The notes beneath the pieces are model-generated. The model searched no databases. It was not told where the DNA came from and saw only the letters and a list, made by a program, of their open reading frames with translations. From Pictodentalium vernedei (lineage: Eukaryota > Mollusca > Scaphopoda > Dentaliida > Dentaliidae): 64,000 bases of DNA. Location: assembly GCA_031216915.1 (NCBI GenBank), contig CM062289.1, forward strand, positions 23,455,533 to 23,519,532, given 5' to 3'. Shown in pieces: positions 22,694 through 34,549 of this stretch. The translations under genes were made by a program, and so were the position numbers. Positions within the stretch are counted from its first letter, which is position 1. Each line of letters starts with the position of its first letter.

Positions 22694-24849
22694 AGCTCAA
22701 CTTTGACAAAGTCAAATTTGAGCTATTGTCATGGCCCGTCCGTCTGTCCGCACGTCAACAATTGGCTATGGCTCGGGCTAGAGGTCGTATTTATGAACCG
22801 ATCTTTACGAAACTTCTTGTGTACCGTCGTTATGACCCTGGGACGGGAATGAGTGTTTTTAGGTGTGGTCCGAAATTAAAGATGGCTGCCAGCGGCCATT
22901 TTGTACCGATGATGCAAAAATCAGTTTTTTGTACAGAACTTCTGTATGAAAGTTCTGATTTGAATAAAGTTTTGTATAAATGTTTAGTACCATGGGATAC
23001 ATCACATATAATACAGGTTTTTTTCTCGTGCGTAAATTATGCAAATTAGACTGACTTTGATTTATTTAGTGTTACTTTCAGAGCTGTAAGTGCCAAGCTG
23101 CTATGGCTCGGGCTAGAGGCCGTATTTATGAACCGATCTTTACGAAACTTCTTGGGTACCTTTGTTATGAGCGTGGGACGAGAACGAGTGTTTTGGGGTG
23201 CGGTCCGAAATTCAAGATGGCTGCCAGCCGCCATTTTGTACCGATGATGCAGAAATCTGTTTTTTGTACAGAACTTCCATATGAAAGCTCTGATTTGAAT
23301 AATTTTTTGTATGAATGTTTAGTACCATGGGATACATCACATATAATACGGGTTTTTTTCTCGTGCGTAAATTGTGCAAATTAGACTAGTTTTGATGTTT
23401 TTGGTGTTACTTTCAGCACTGTAAGTGCAAATGCCAATACGGCTCGGGCTAGAGGCCGTATTTATGAACCGATCTTTACGAAACTTCTTGGGTACCTTTG
23501 GTATATCCGTGGGACGAGAACGAGTGTTTTTGGGTCCGGTCCGAAATTCAAGATGGCCGATGGCAGCCATTTTGTACAAAATTAGGTGCAATCAGATTTT
23601 TGCACAGAACTTCCATATGAAAGTGCTGATTTGAATAATTTTTTGTGTGATTGTTTAGTACCATGGGATACATCACATATAATACGGGTTTTTTTCTCGT
23701 GCAGAAATTATGCAAATTAGATGAACTTTGATTTTTTCAGTGCGACTTACACACAGTAAGTACACATGTCAATATGGCTCAGACTAGAGTCTGTATTTAT
23801 GAACTCATGTTCACGAAATGTCTTGGGTACCTTTGTTATCACCTTGGGACGAGAACGAGTGTTTCTGGTTACGGTCTAAAATTCAAGATGGCTGCCAGTG
23901 GCCATTTTGTACCGAAATTAGGTCTAATCAGTTTTTTGTACACAACTTCTATACAGCTCAGACTAGAGGCCATATTTATGAACCAATCTTTACGAAACTT
24001 CTTGGGTACCTTTGTTATCACCGTGGGATGAGAGCGAGTGTTTTTGGGTGTGGTCCGAAATTCAAGATGGCCACCAGCAGCCATTTTGTACCAAAATTAG
24101 TGCAATCAGTCTTTTGTACAGAACTTCTGTATGAAAGTTCTGATTTGAATAAATTTTTGTATGAATATTTAGTAACATGGAATACATCACATATTGTAAG
24201 GGTTTTTTTTTTCATGCAGAAATTATGCAAATTAGATGAACTTTGATTTATTCAGTGCTACTTACACAATGTGAGCACACATGTCAATACGGCTCAGGGT
24301 AGAGGCTGTATTTATGAACTGATCTTCACAAAACTTCTTGGGTACCTTTGTTATCACCTTGGGACGAGAATGAGTGTTTCTGGGTACTGTCCAAAATTCA
24401 AGATGGCTACCAGCGGCCATTTTGTACCAAAATTAGGTCCAATCAGTTTTTTGTCACAAGTTCTATACAGCTCGTATTTATGAATTGATCTTCACAAAAC
24501 TTCTTGGGTACCTTTGTTTTCACCTTGGGACAGGAACAAGTGTGTTTTGGGATGCCTTTGTTATCACTGTGCTATGAGAACAAATATTTTGGGGTTCAGT
24601 CAGACCCACTCTGGGACTCAAAGTTTTCTTTTCTAGTTTAGCATCTGATTGTTACCCACCTTTACAATACTTTACCTTTTCCATTTGTTACAGGCAACGG
24701 TCGGTATTTATGTACAGACTGTTACAATACTTTATATGTACCTTTGTTATCAGGTCATTACCTAGATGTTTGTCATTGCTGTGTCACATACTACACATGC
24801 ATGTCTTTGTCTTGACAAGTTGAGCTACAGTGTCATTGACACTTTCATT
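22694..24849 (+). mobile_element. Pearl/Helentron-like element, family B (copy 1)
   Basis: 5' hairpin AGCTCAACTTTGAC/GTCAAATTTGAGCT after a T-run, CCGTCCGTCTGTCCGC microsatellite, then tandem units of about 336 bp (with half-units near 170 bp) containing AGAGGCCGTATTTATGAACC and ATTCAAGATGGCTGCC. The 3' end has AAGTTGAGCT, then the hairpin AGTGTCATTGACACT and the tail TTCATT. Open frames on both strands repeat the same peptide motifs because they follow the tandem units, so they are not genes. Confidence 0.75.
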
Positions 24850-25059
24850 CTTATATCCAGGTCTGTTGAGAACACAACGTAAATTGCATGAACTTTATTA
24901 CTTTCCAAAGGGTGATTTACTGGGATTTCTGGGTTTGATTATAAACAATAACTTCACAAGTGAATTATGCAATCAACAATTGTGTCATGTATCCGTACAC
25001 GCAAACGAAGACGCTTTGCTGTGGATGTAATGGGGACTTCATTGGTTTTTTTTTTTTAA

Positions 25060-25302
25060 CCCTTCACTTAACATGAAAAGCAGACGACACTTGCAAAAAT
25101 AATTCTTGAATAAGTATTATTTTAATTTTTTGTCTCAAAAACATAGGTTATGACCCCTCATTGGAACGAGCTCGACGAGTTCGTTCCAATGAGGGGTCAT
25201 AACCTATATTTTAGAAACAAAAATATGAAAAAATAATGGAATTTAATTGGCGAGTTTTGAGAATAGTGCTGGTCGTTTTTGGCCGTTACGTTAGGTAATG
25301 GG
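25060..25302. mobile_element. TTAA-flanked palindromic MITE P2
   Basis: TTAA at 25056-25059 and 25303-25306; ends CCCTTCACTTAACATG and CGTTACGTTAGGTAATGGG. Central palindrome with CTCATTGGAACGAGCTCG at about 25158-25176. Same family as 42408, 54972, 62331 and 63681. Confidence 0.8.
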
Positions 25303-25343
25303 TTAAATAATATAATTATCGTTAAAAAATGAAAAGTAATAAA

Positions 25344-25497
25344 CAGAGTAATCGCTTGACTGGACTGGTTACGTGAAATAATTCATTCGAGGCTAGGGAC
25401 TATATTGCAAAACACTCATGCACTCATGTTTGTACAACGTCCCTCACCTCTCATGAATTATTTCACGTAACCAGTCCAGTCAAGCAATTACTCTCTA
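25344..25497. repeat. Palindromic MITE-like inverted repeat
   Basis: Arms of about 48 bp (CTTGACTGGACTGGTTACG at about 25355 and its inverse at about 25465) around a 53-bp loop. Neither end shows a clear target duplication. Confidence 0.6.
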
Positions 25498-26079
25498 TTC
25501 AATTGTTACCCTCATTTATGGGATTTTTCTGACTGAATAGGCTTAGCAACTGATCCCCTTAGAATGATCAAAGTGTTATTTATATCATAATTACCCATTC
25601 TACTACATATGAAACGCCTATGACATAAATTTTAGCTTTACACACCAACCGTGGTGAACACGCCAGCAATGGGATTTCAGTATTAAAATTTTCACCTACA
25701 GTGGAACTTCATCAAAGTTGACCTTTGATGACGTCGACCTGAATGCGAACTCTATAAATTTATCGCACGTCGACTCGCGAAGAGTGAAATGAAAATGGCA
25801 ATTATTTATTACGTTTTTAAATGAGTTTACCCCATAAAACACCAAAAATTAAACATGCATTGCCTCATGTTAATAAAGCATCCATAACTCGAAAATAGTA
25901 TGTTATTAAAATGGAAAAGACCCTGTTTCTATTCCATTTCGGTGTTAAAATTGACAGCGGAAGTACTGCCAACCAATGCTTATGTAAACAAAAATAGATT
26001 CTCTCGGATGTACGGCTGCTGCTCAGTAAAATCGTGAAAAAATAATATCGACTCTTCATAATCTGACGATCACAGTATA
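25498..26079. other. MCM6 intron 3, no element recognised
   Basis: Non-coding, AT-rich. A short stretch CACAGTGGAACTTC-like near 25699 resembles a pogo-type terminus but has no partner here. Confidence 0.35.
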
Positions 26080-26235
26080 AATAGAATATACCCAAAGTAG
26101 CTTGGTGTACCAAATGTTCACCACTCATGGTGAAGTGGTGTTAGCCGCCGCCAAAGGCTTGCAGGTAACACCGTTTCACCATCTGTGGTGAACTTTTGGT
26201 ACACCAAGCTACTAGGGGTATATTCTATATTTACC
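26080..26235. repeat. Palindromic element, 55-bp arms
   Basis: Arms contain TAGCTTGGTGTACCAAA and its inverse TTTGGTACACCAAGCTA. Nested shorter palindromes TTCACCA..TGGTGAA sit inside. Unassigned MITE. Confidence 0.6.
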
Positions 26236-26347
26236 ATCTGTTCTTAACTCATAGGAAAACCAAACCAAAATCAAATCTGAAAAAGAGGTGTAACCTGACT
26301 GTCGTGATGTCCTGTCTGGTAAAGTATTCCAGCTACATCAGGGCATG

Positions 26348-26690
26348 GGGGTGCGGTGGCTTAGTTGGTAGAGGTGCAGGCTGCAAGCCGAGAGGTCCTC
26401 GGTTCGAATCTCACCTGCGGCAACTGCGTTGCGTCTTTGGGCAAGACACTGCACCCCCATTGCCTGTGGGGGCACGGTGACGTGTACTAAGGTGTACTGC
26501 ACGTCAATGGTGCACCTGTCTTCAACCAGTGCTAACCCTGCTCGTGTGGAGTTGGTATGTTGGGGAGCTGACAGTTGCTCGGTGGTTCTCGCTGGGTACT
26601 CTGGCTTCCTCCACCCGTAAAACTCTCACGATCATGGTTAGCCATTGTGCAAAAATATTTGACCTTAAACACCAATAAATAAATAAATAA
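26348..26690 (+). mobile_element. tRNA-derived SINE
   Basis: 5' tRNA-like head with A box (TTAGTTGGTAGAGG) and B box (GGTTCGAATC), a body with GGGTACTCTGGCTTCCTCCA, and a 3' tail of AATA repeats. Flanked by a 12-bp duplication CATCA[G/C]GGCATG (26336-26347 and 26691-26702). The central domain with GGCTTCCTCCACC resembles the Meta-SINE group described from bivalves (moderate certainty). Internal RNA polymerase III promoter expected. Confidence 0.85.
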
Positions 26691-26895
26691 CATCACGGCA
26701 TGCCTTCGGTGAAAAGAGTTGCCATAACTTTTTCAAGCGACCCATTTTACAGTCTATTCATTTTCAGATTCGTTTTTGAAGCAAGACAGAGGTAAAAGTA
26801 AAACGGTTACGTACACAATTATGGTCAGTGAAAAGATGAGAGTTATTTCAGCTGTTTCATGTATTTCGATCAAGACAAGCCAATATCCAGTTTTG

Positions 26896-26960
26896 TAATA
26901 CACAGGTGAAACTGCCTGAAAAGGCTCTGGGAGCAGTTTCCACCTGTGTATTACATCACA
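26896..26960. repeat. Hairpin
   Basis: Inverted arms TAATACACAGGTG.AAACTGC and GCAGTTTCCACCTGTGTATTA enclose a short loop. It lies just left of the nested block. Confidence 0.6.
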
Positions 26961-27269
26961 GCAATCCTTTACTACAGTAAAACCGGTCTTGACAGACCAC
27001 TGCCTTGAGAGACCACATCTACCAAGCACCGATTGGTTTTACTCTATAACAGGGTCCGTACGGTCTTGAAAAGTGCTTGAATTTCAATGCCTGTCTTGAA
27101 AAGTGCTTAAATTGACTTTTCCCCTTGAATACTGCTTGAATTACCACCACTCCCCTTGAAAAGTCCTTGAATCCTGGAGCCCAACCTACTCTGCTAAAAA
27201 AATCCCCCCCAAAATGCCACGTTTTAGAGCCCAAAATAACAAAAAAATTCGGGAATTTGCTGTAGCTTA

Positions 27270-30122
27270 TTAGTCCCCTACTGGCATTGCCAGAGGGGAC
27301 TATAGGTTTGCACTCCGTCCATCCGTCAGTCTGTCAGTCACACTTTAGTTTTCCAGTTTTTTTGGAAACGCTTCAACGGAATGATTTCATTTTTGGTAAA
27401 CTACTAAAGAACGATGATTTACAGATCAAGTTTGAGTTTCATGGCGATTGCATTATTCTTGTGTGAGTTACGGCCCTTGGAAATATGGGAAAAAGCACCA
27501 AAATATCAGTTTTCCGGAGTTTTTTTGGAAACGCTTCAACAGAATGATTTCATTTTTGGTAAACTACTATAGAACGATGACTTACAGATCAAGTTTGAGT
27601 ATCATGCTGATTGCATTATTCTTGTGTGAGTTAAGGCCCTTGGAAATATGGAAAAGCGCCAAAATATCAGTTTTCCGGACTTTTTCTGGAAACGCTTCAA
27701 TGGAATGATTTCATTTTTGGTAACCTACTATAGAACGATGACTTACAGATCAAGTTTCATTTACACTCTGTCCATTCATCTGTCAGTCTGTCGGTCATAC
27801 TTTAGTTTTCCGGACTTTTTTTTGGAAACGCTTCAACAGAATGATTTCATTTTTAGCTTAACTTGACATAGTCAAGATAAGCTATTGCCATCACGCGTGC
27901 GGAAGTCTGTTAGTCTGTGAGTCTGTGACGTCTGTTCACATTTCCTGTAGCACGGGCTACACCCCGCAGTTCTTGTCTGATCGTCACAAAATTTCATATG
28001 CAGGTTTGGGGTCATGTCTAGATGAGAACGTCCCCTTTTGGTCGCGATCGGGCAACCGGTATGGCTGCCCGAGCCCAAAACCCGAAAACCATTAGCACAG
28101 TCTACAGGTTCTATTTATGAAGGGATTTCATTGTAACTTGGTAGAATGCCTCTGTATAGTGCCTAGACGAGAACGTCCCCTTTTGGGCATGATCTATCAA
28201 CCGTGATGGCTGCCCAAGCCCGAAAACCCAAAAACTTTTAGCACAGTCTGCAGGTCATGTTTAATGTGGAGGGATTTCATTGTATCTTGGTAGGATGACT
28301 CCTTATGATGTCTAGATGCGAATTTCCCCATTTGGGCATGATCTGCCAACCGTGACGACTGCCCGAGCCCAAAACCCGAAAACCTTTAGCGCAGTCAACA
28401 GGTCATATTTATTGAGGAATTTCATTGTAACTTGGTGGGTTGACTTCATACAATGTCTAGATGAGAAAGTCCCCCTTTGGACATGATTGGGCAACTGTGA
28501 CGGCTACAGGAGCCCGAAGCCCGAAAACCTTTAGCACAGTCTAGAGGTCATATTTATGAAATGATTTCATTGTAACTTGGCAGGATGACTCCAAATAATG
28601 TCTAGATGAGAACGTCCCATTTTGATCGCGATCATGCAGCCTTGATGGGTGCCCGAGCCCAAAAACCTTTAGCATAGGCAAAAGGTCATATTTATGGAAG
28701 GATTTCATTGTAACCTGTTAGGTTGACTCCATATAATGCCTAGATGATGACATCCCCTTCCGGTCGTGATTGGTCAGTTGTGATGGCTACAAGTGCCCGA
28801 AGCCCGAAAACCTTGAGCACAGTCTACAGGTCATATTTATGAAGGGATTTCATTGTAACTTCGCAGGATCACTCCAGATGATGCCCAGATGAGATTGTCC
28901 CCTTTGGTTGCGATCATTCAACCATGATGGCTGCCCGAGCCCGAAGCCCGAAAACCTTTAGCACAGTCTAAGGTCATATTTATGCAGGGATTTCATTGTA
29001 ACTTGGTAGGTTGACTTCATATAATGTCTAGATGAGAACGTCCCCTTTTGGACACGAGTGGGCAACTGTGACGGCTTCAGGGGCCCAAAGCCCGAAAACC
29101 TTTAGAACAGTCTACAGGTCATAATTATGAAGGGATTTTATTGTAGCTTGGTAGGATGACTCCAAATAGTGTCCAGATGAGAACGTCCCCTTTTGGTCAC
29201 GATCATTCAGCCTTGATGGCTGCCTGAAGCCCGAAAACCTTTAGCACAGTCTACAGGTCGTATTTATGGAGGGATTTCATTGTAACTTGGTAGGTTGACT
29301 TCATATAATGTCTAGATGAGAACGTCCCCTTTGGACGCAATTGGGAAACTGACGGCTACAGGGGCCCGAAGCCCGAAAACCTTTAGCACAGTCTACAGGC
29401 CATATTTATGAAGGCATTTTAATGTAACTTGATAGGATGACTCATTTTGGAATAATTTCATTGTAATTTTGTTGATATATGTTAACTGTGAGGGCCACAT
29501 ATATTAACTGTGAGGTCATATTAACCCACCCCTCAGATCTTTAGTACAGTGTACACCTTATATTATTTTTATCATAAACATAGCATACAGGGAACAGAAA
29601 TGAACATATTCCCAATTATCACAATTCTTGTCTTATTTCATAATCCTTTTATAAACATTGAACATTATCCTTTTCATCAAACACAACACACAAGTTAAGC
29701 TACAGTGTCATTGACACTTTCATTGGTAACCTACTATAGAACGATGACTTACAGATCGAGTTTCATTTGCACTCTGTCCATAGATCTGTCAGTCTGTCAG
29801 TCAGTCTGTCAGTCATACTTTAGTTTTCCGGACATTTTTTGGAAATGCTTCAACCGAATGATTTCATTCTTGGTAACCTACTATAGAACAATGACTTACA
29901 GTTCAAGTTTGAGTTTCGTGCTGATTGCATTATTCTTGTGTGAGTTATGACCCTTGGAAATATGGAAAAGTGCCAAAATATCAGTTTTCTGGACTTTTTT
30001 TTGGAAATGCTTCAACGGAATTCATGCTGATCACATATAGGTTATAACATTTGTATAATTATTAAAGCTCATTTGTCCAATAGGGGACATTGCATTGCTT
30101 CAGCGATACGTGCGCTCCTGTT
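27270..30122 (+). mobile_element. Pearl/Helentron-like element, family T (copy 2)
   Basis: Same 5' hairpin (TTAGTCCCCTACTGGCA) and ~150-bp units as 3195-4181, and a 3' end with AGCGATACGTGCGCT and the tail CCTGTT. It is interrupted by the family R element at the position where its own unit reads GATTTCATTTTT^GGTAACC. Confidence 0.75.
27855..29724 (+). mobile_element. Pearl/Helentron-like element, family R
   Basis: 5' hairpin AGCTTAACTTGAC/GTCAAGATAAGCT; 3' inverse arm AAGTTAAGCT, hairpin AGTGTCATTGACACT and tail TTCATT. The body holds about ten units of 141-148 bp sharing AGCACAGTCTACAGG and GATGAGAACGTCCCC. Comparison with uninterrupted family T units gives the empty site and shows no target duplication, as expected for a rolling-circle element. 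Confidence 0.8.
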
Positions 30123-30149
30123 AAAGTTTAAAACACGAATAGTATAATA

Positions 30150-30720
30150 CGCCTATGTGCTCTGCACACTACTTTTCTTGTTCACGATAATGAGAGAAAA
30201 CACAAGTACACAAATTACAATGACGTTCATCATAATGTACAGGTCAATTTTAACCAATCAGAAAATTGAAACGGCAGCATGTGATCTATTTGCATACTAT
30301 CATGTGGCTCACTGTGTACACAGGCTGCTATACTATGGAGAGCATCCAGTTCAAATGAGCGGTGAATTGTGTTTTGCAAACTGGTTTTTCCAATCAATGT
30401 CTGCATCTCCGCCTGCTTTATTTATTTCATCGTGTCACACAAAAGGATAGTTACTGGAAGCGATTATATATCAAAGATTCACCTTGACTTTGTATGAAAA
30501 TAACAGAGGTATTTGATAATAAATCTTGAATTATTGTTTGTGAACAATCGATTTGGAATGTCAAATTACCACAACAACCCAACAACTTTGCAAGAAGTTC
30601 CGAAACTTAACCAAAAGGGCAGAAATGGGCCTAAATATTACCTGACACACACTCATTCTTCAAATATGCACTGTGCGGAGAGCAGTTATAAAAAGAACAT
30701 GTCACAGTTGGTTTCTTAGA
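30150..30720. other. Unassigned part of the CAGGG element
   Basis: Open frames at 30157-30450 and 30513-30719 show no recognised domain. This is probably the original body of the 27050-30814 element. Confidence 0.35.
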
Positions 30721-31103
30721 ATGGAAAAATAGTCCTTAAAAATGAATGACATAGCCCTTGAAAAGTGCTTGAATAGTGCTCGAATTTCATTTTGTTAAAC
30801 CTGTACGAACCCTGTATAATGGACCTGCTATGGGAGACCACCTGTCTTGAGAGACCACTGTGACCTGGTACCAATTTGTATTTTTATGCCATAATAGACC
30901 TGTCTGGATAGACCGCCCCTTTTGAAGACTGAAACCATGACAAAAACTTTTTACCTGTTCTGGAATTGCAAAATCTCATTAAAGATTGAGATGTTTTTAA
31001 AGACCCCTGTGAAAAGATTACGATTATTGCTGCATAAACAATTTCATACATACCTGAAATATGACAGGAATAAAAATAAATTTGTGTTGAAAATCTTTTT
31101 GTA

Positions 31104-31222
31104 ACAAATTGAAATGGACTGTTATAAAAATTATAAAAATAAATTAGTGTTGAAAATCAAGGAAGATTTTCAACACTAATTAATTTTTTTATAATTTTTT
31201 TACAGTCCATTTCAATATGTTA
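31104..31222. repeat. Palindrome inside the Tigger-like element
   Basis: Arms AAATTGAAATGGACTGTTAT... and its inverse ...ACAGTCCATTTCAATA, with an inner hairpin AGTGTTGAAAATC/GATTTTCAACACT. Confidence 0.65.
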
Positions 31223-31652
31223 CAAAAACTTCATAAAAGAGAACAACTACAAAGTAATTACAAAAATCTATTTTTCTCCATTTCTGAATTTTGTGGTTGG
31301 TTATTCATTGACTTGAGAAAACCTGAAACCTGTTATGAGAGACCACCTGTCTTGAGAGACCACTTTTGTGTGGCCCAAAGGGTGATCTCTCAAGACAGGT
31401 TCTACTGTAATGTTTCATTATCATTTCAATTATAGTTTTGAAAGAATTAGCAAATACCAATGACAATTTTCTCAAATCTTTTTGCTATTCATCTTAGATT
31501 GAATAATACATGTATTGGCAAAACGAAAAATTGGTTTCCCTGTGTCCTATTTCATTTTAAATGAACATTTGGTAAGGCAAACAAAATGGTTGTGCTCCCA
31601 GTTTGTGTGGGCTTGTTTGGGATTGTCAGTTGTGCCTAAACTTAATTTGTGC

Positions 31653-34076
31653 TAGAGCTGTAGGTTTTTAGCTCACCTGACTGAAAGTCGGTGAGCTTTT
31701 CTTATCACTCTCCGTCCGTCGTCCTGCGTGAAGGTGGTGTTTGAGCCTCTTTCTCCTAAACCACTGGCCACATTTTAATTAAATTTCATGTAAGTAGTGG
31801 TTATATAGGGGCATTTTGATTTTTATCCAAATTAGGTTTCGGCTCATATTGAGCAGAGGTGTGGGGAAAAAATGGCCAAATTTTTTGAAAATCTTCTTCT
31901 AATGAACCACCAGTAGCAGAGACTTGGTATGTGGTATACAGAGTCCTTTTGAGGTTTAGAATCAAATTTGTTCAAGAGAAGTTTGTCGGGCATTATTTGC
32001 CTTCATTATGGGAGGGGCAAAAATTTTGGCCATGCCTATTCTCAGAACCGTGAGGTTGATTTGATCCAAATTTGGTATGAGATAATAATGGGTCATAAGT
32101 AGTTGATTGATGCAAAAAAAAATTTTCTCATTGCCCCGTGGGAACCTCAGGAGCTAAAAATAGGAAAAACCTTAAAACTGCCATATCTCCAAAACTACAC
32201 GGCACAGAGAATTCTTATTTTGTATAAAGCTTACGTTTATCCAGTAGAATAGAATGGTTAAAAAAAATCACTATCGGTTTGATCACAAGGTACTTTTTTC
32301 AGGACTTTGAAAAAGTACTGAGTCAGCACTTTTTAACACTGTAGGCAATGGGAAAAAGATTAAAAAATCTTCTCCAGATCCAGCAGGCAGAATCTTTTGA
32401 TATTTGGTATGCAACATTGTAGGGTGGATCTGATTCAAGTTTGTTCAAATCGGCCCCCTGGGTTCATATTTGGGCTCAGTATAGGAGCCCGATTTCGAAC
32501 TTAGTGCATTTCAGGCAAATTTCTTCAAAAATCTTCTTCTCCAGATCCAGCAGGCATAATCTTTTGATATTTGGTATGCAACATTGTGGGGTGGATCTGA
32601 TTCAAGTTTCTTCAAATCGGCCCCCTGGATTCATACTTGGGCTCAGTATAGAAGCTCAAATTCGAACTTAGTGCATTTCAGGCAAATTTCTTCAAAAATC
32701 TTCTTCTCCAGATCCAGCAAGCAGAATCTATTGATATTTGGTATGCAACATTGTGGGGTGGATCTGATTCAAGTTTGTTCAAATCGGCTCCCTAGATTCA
32801 TTTTTGGGCTCACTATAGAAGCTCAAATTCAAACTTCGTGCATTTCAGGCAAATGTCTTTGAAAATCTTCTTCTCAAGATCCAGCAGGCAGAATCTTTTG
32901 ATATTGGGTATGTACCATGCTTAGGCGGGTGAAATTCAAGTTTGTTCAAGCCAAGTCCCTGGGTTCATATTTGGGCTCACTGTGGTAGCCAGAATTATAA
33001 CTTAGTTCAAAAGGAGGAATTTTCCTTAAAAATCTTCTTCAGATCCAGCAGTCGTAATGTTTTGATATTTGGTATGCTGCATCCTTAGGGGGGTGAGATT
33101 CAAGTTTGTTCAAGCCATGTCCCTAGGTCCATATTTGGACTCACTGTGGTAGCTCGAATTGTAACTTAGTTCAAAATGAGGAATTTTCTTTAAAAATCTT
33201 CTTCTTCAGATCCAGCAGTCGGAATGTTTTGATATTTGGTGTGCAGCATCCTTAGGGGGGTGAGATTCAAGTTTGTTAAAGCCAAGTCCCTTAGTTCATA
33301 TATGGGCTACCTGTGGGAACCCGAATTATAACTTAGTTCAATATGAGGAATATTCTTTAAAAATCTTCTTTTTTTATTTTAGATCCATTGGTCAGAATCT
33401 TTGGATATTTGGTATAAGCTTTTATTAGGAGGAGCAGATGCAACTTGTTGAAATCAATTCTCTGGGTTGATATTTAGGCTACCATGTCAGGTGAGTGCCC
33501 TCAGGCCCCTTGGGGCCTCTTGTTAAATTTCTTGGTCGGTTTCGGTTTTCGTTTTTCAGGTGGAGAAAAACCTTGGTTCGGTTCGGTTTTCGGTTTGTTC
33601 ATGAGGCAAGTAAAATTCAATAAAACTCCTTCTTATGTCCAGAGTCATAACTGAATGGTAGTGAAATTGAGTGAAACTCAATGAATGCCCGAAATAAGCT
33701 ACAATACATGAAGAATCAGGAAGGCCAATATAATAATTACCTAAATATACAGAACTTTTATTGTACTTGGCCATTTTTTGAGGTCTGACACCTACACGCA
33801 ACTTGAGGAAAGCTGCAAACACAACTAAACTGAAATGTCTGAAATTCACAGAATGTAGCCTTCCCAAAGTAGTGAGAGTACCCAGACACTGCCATCGGCA
33901 GTGTCTGGGTACTCTCACTACTCTGGGATGGCTACATTCTGTGAATTTCTGCAGCAAGAGCTGGCAAGAGAGTATTTAATAAAAAAGGAAAAACCTTAGA
34001 TTACGGGATGTCGACAGTTTCGGTTTTTTTAAAAAACTAAAAACCTCGGTTCGGTTTCGGTTAACCTACAGCTCTA
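31653..34076. mobile_element. hAT MITE M1 split by a pearl-like element
   Basis: Termini TAGAGCTGTAGG and CCTACAGCTCTA with an exact 8-bp duplication ATTTGTGC (31645-31652 and 34077-34084). The left 17 bp are separated from the rest by a family S insertion (31670-33524). The remaining right portion is a palindrome built on GGTTCGGTTTCGG arms and a central hairpin near 33885-33925. A related, intact copy is M2 at 39136-39676. Confidence 0.88.
31670..33524 (+). mobile_element. Pearl/Helentron-like element, family S (copy 1)
   Basis: 5' hairpin AGCTCACCTGACTGAAAGTC/GGTGAGCT, CTCCGTCCGTCGTCC, units of about 170 bp with CAGATCCAGCAGGCAGAATC, then 3' GTCAGGTGAG (inverse of the 5' arm), hairpin GGCCCCTTGGGGCC and tail TCTTGTT. 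M2 supplies the empty site (CTGTAGGTTTTT^AAATTTC), so it inserted after a T-run without target duplication. Confidence 0.8.
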
Positions 34077-34093
34077 ATTTGTGCAACCTATTT

Positions 34094-34112
34094 TTTACTT
34101 CTAGTGTAGAGA
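34094..34112 (+). repeat. Upstream copy of the exon 4 acceptor (19-bp direct repeat)
   Basis: TTTACTTCTAGTGTAGAGA here and again at 34539-34557. This copy retains the longer pyrimidine tract (CTATTTTTTACTTCTAG). The downstream copy is joined to the coding exon. Confidence 0.9.
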
Positions 34113-34538
34113 AATTAGGTCTAATCAGTTTTTTGTACACAACTTCTATACGGTTCAGGCTAGAGGCCGTATTTATGAACCGATCTTTACGAAACGTCTT
34201 TGGTACCTTTGTCATCACCGTGGGACAGGAACAAGTGTTTTTGGGTGCCTTTGTTATCACTGTGTTATGAGAACAAATATTTTGGGGTTCAGTCAGGCCC
34301 ACTCTGGGACTCAAAGATTTTTTTCTAGTTTAGCATCTGACTGTCACCCACCTTTACAATACTTTACCTATACATTTGTTACAGGCAACAGTCAGTATTT
34401 ATGTACAGACCGTTACAATACTTTATATGTACCTTTGTTATCAGGTCATTACCTAGATGTTTGTCATTGCTGTGTCACATACTATACATGTACATGTCTT
34501 TGTCTTGACAAGTTGAGCTAGTGTCATTGACACTTTCA
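34113..34538 (+). mobile_element. 5'-truncated family B fragment at the MCM6 exon 4 boundary
   Basis: Matches the 3' part of the family B elements (e.g. 24424-24849, including ATTTATGTACAGAC and the terminal AGTGTCATTGACACTTTCATT, of which the right end overlaps the 19-bp repeat by two T). It starts abruptly inside a unit and lacks the 5' hairpin. It is flanked by 19-bp direct copies of the intron/exon boundary. Confidence 0.85.
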
Positions 34539-34549
34539 TTTACTTCTAG

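Larger units (their letters stand above)
27050..30814. mobile_element. CAGGG...CCCTG element nested in the Tigger-like element
   Basis: Inverted ends CAGGGTCCGTACGGTCTTG and CCTGTACGAACCCTG, flanked by the 5-bp direct repeat TATAA at 27045-27049 and 30815-30819. CTTGAAAAGTGCTTGAAT is repeated near both ends. A 5-bp duplication would fit hAT5 or Transib-type elements; the superfamily is unresolved. The bulk of its interior is a later family T insertion. Confidence 0.65.
26975..31407. mobile_element. Outer pogo/Tigger-like element of a four-level nest
   Basis: Left terminus CAGTAAAACCGGTCTTGACA after TA (26973-26974). Right terminus is the inverse, CAAGACAGGTTCTACTG, before TA (31408-31409). 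TA duplications and CAGTA(A)AACC ends fit pogo/Tigger-type elements. Interior copies of GAGAGACCACCTGTCTTGAG lie near 30830 and 31338. After removing the nested elements only about 670 bp remain, with no transposase recognised. Confidence 0.8.

Noticed and set aside
26348-26430. tRNA gene
   Set aside because: A and B boxes are present, but the sequence continues into a SINE body with AATA tail and flanking duplications. Same for 35841, 47047 and 61603.
33556-33957. 133-codon minus-strand open frame
   Set aside because: Entirely inside hAT MITE M1, and partly mirrored in M2 on the other strand because the MITE is palindromic.
34105-34270. Alternative MCM6 exon 4 starting at the upstream acceptor
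   Set aside because: It would add repeat-derived codons and stop at 34268-34270. Homology with MCM6 continues only from 34550. Kept as a finding, not as coding sequence.
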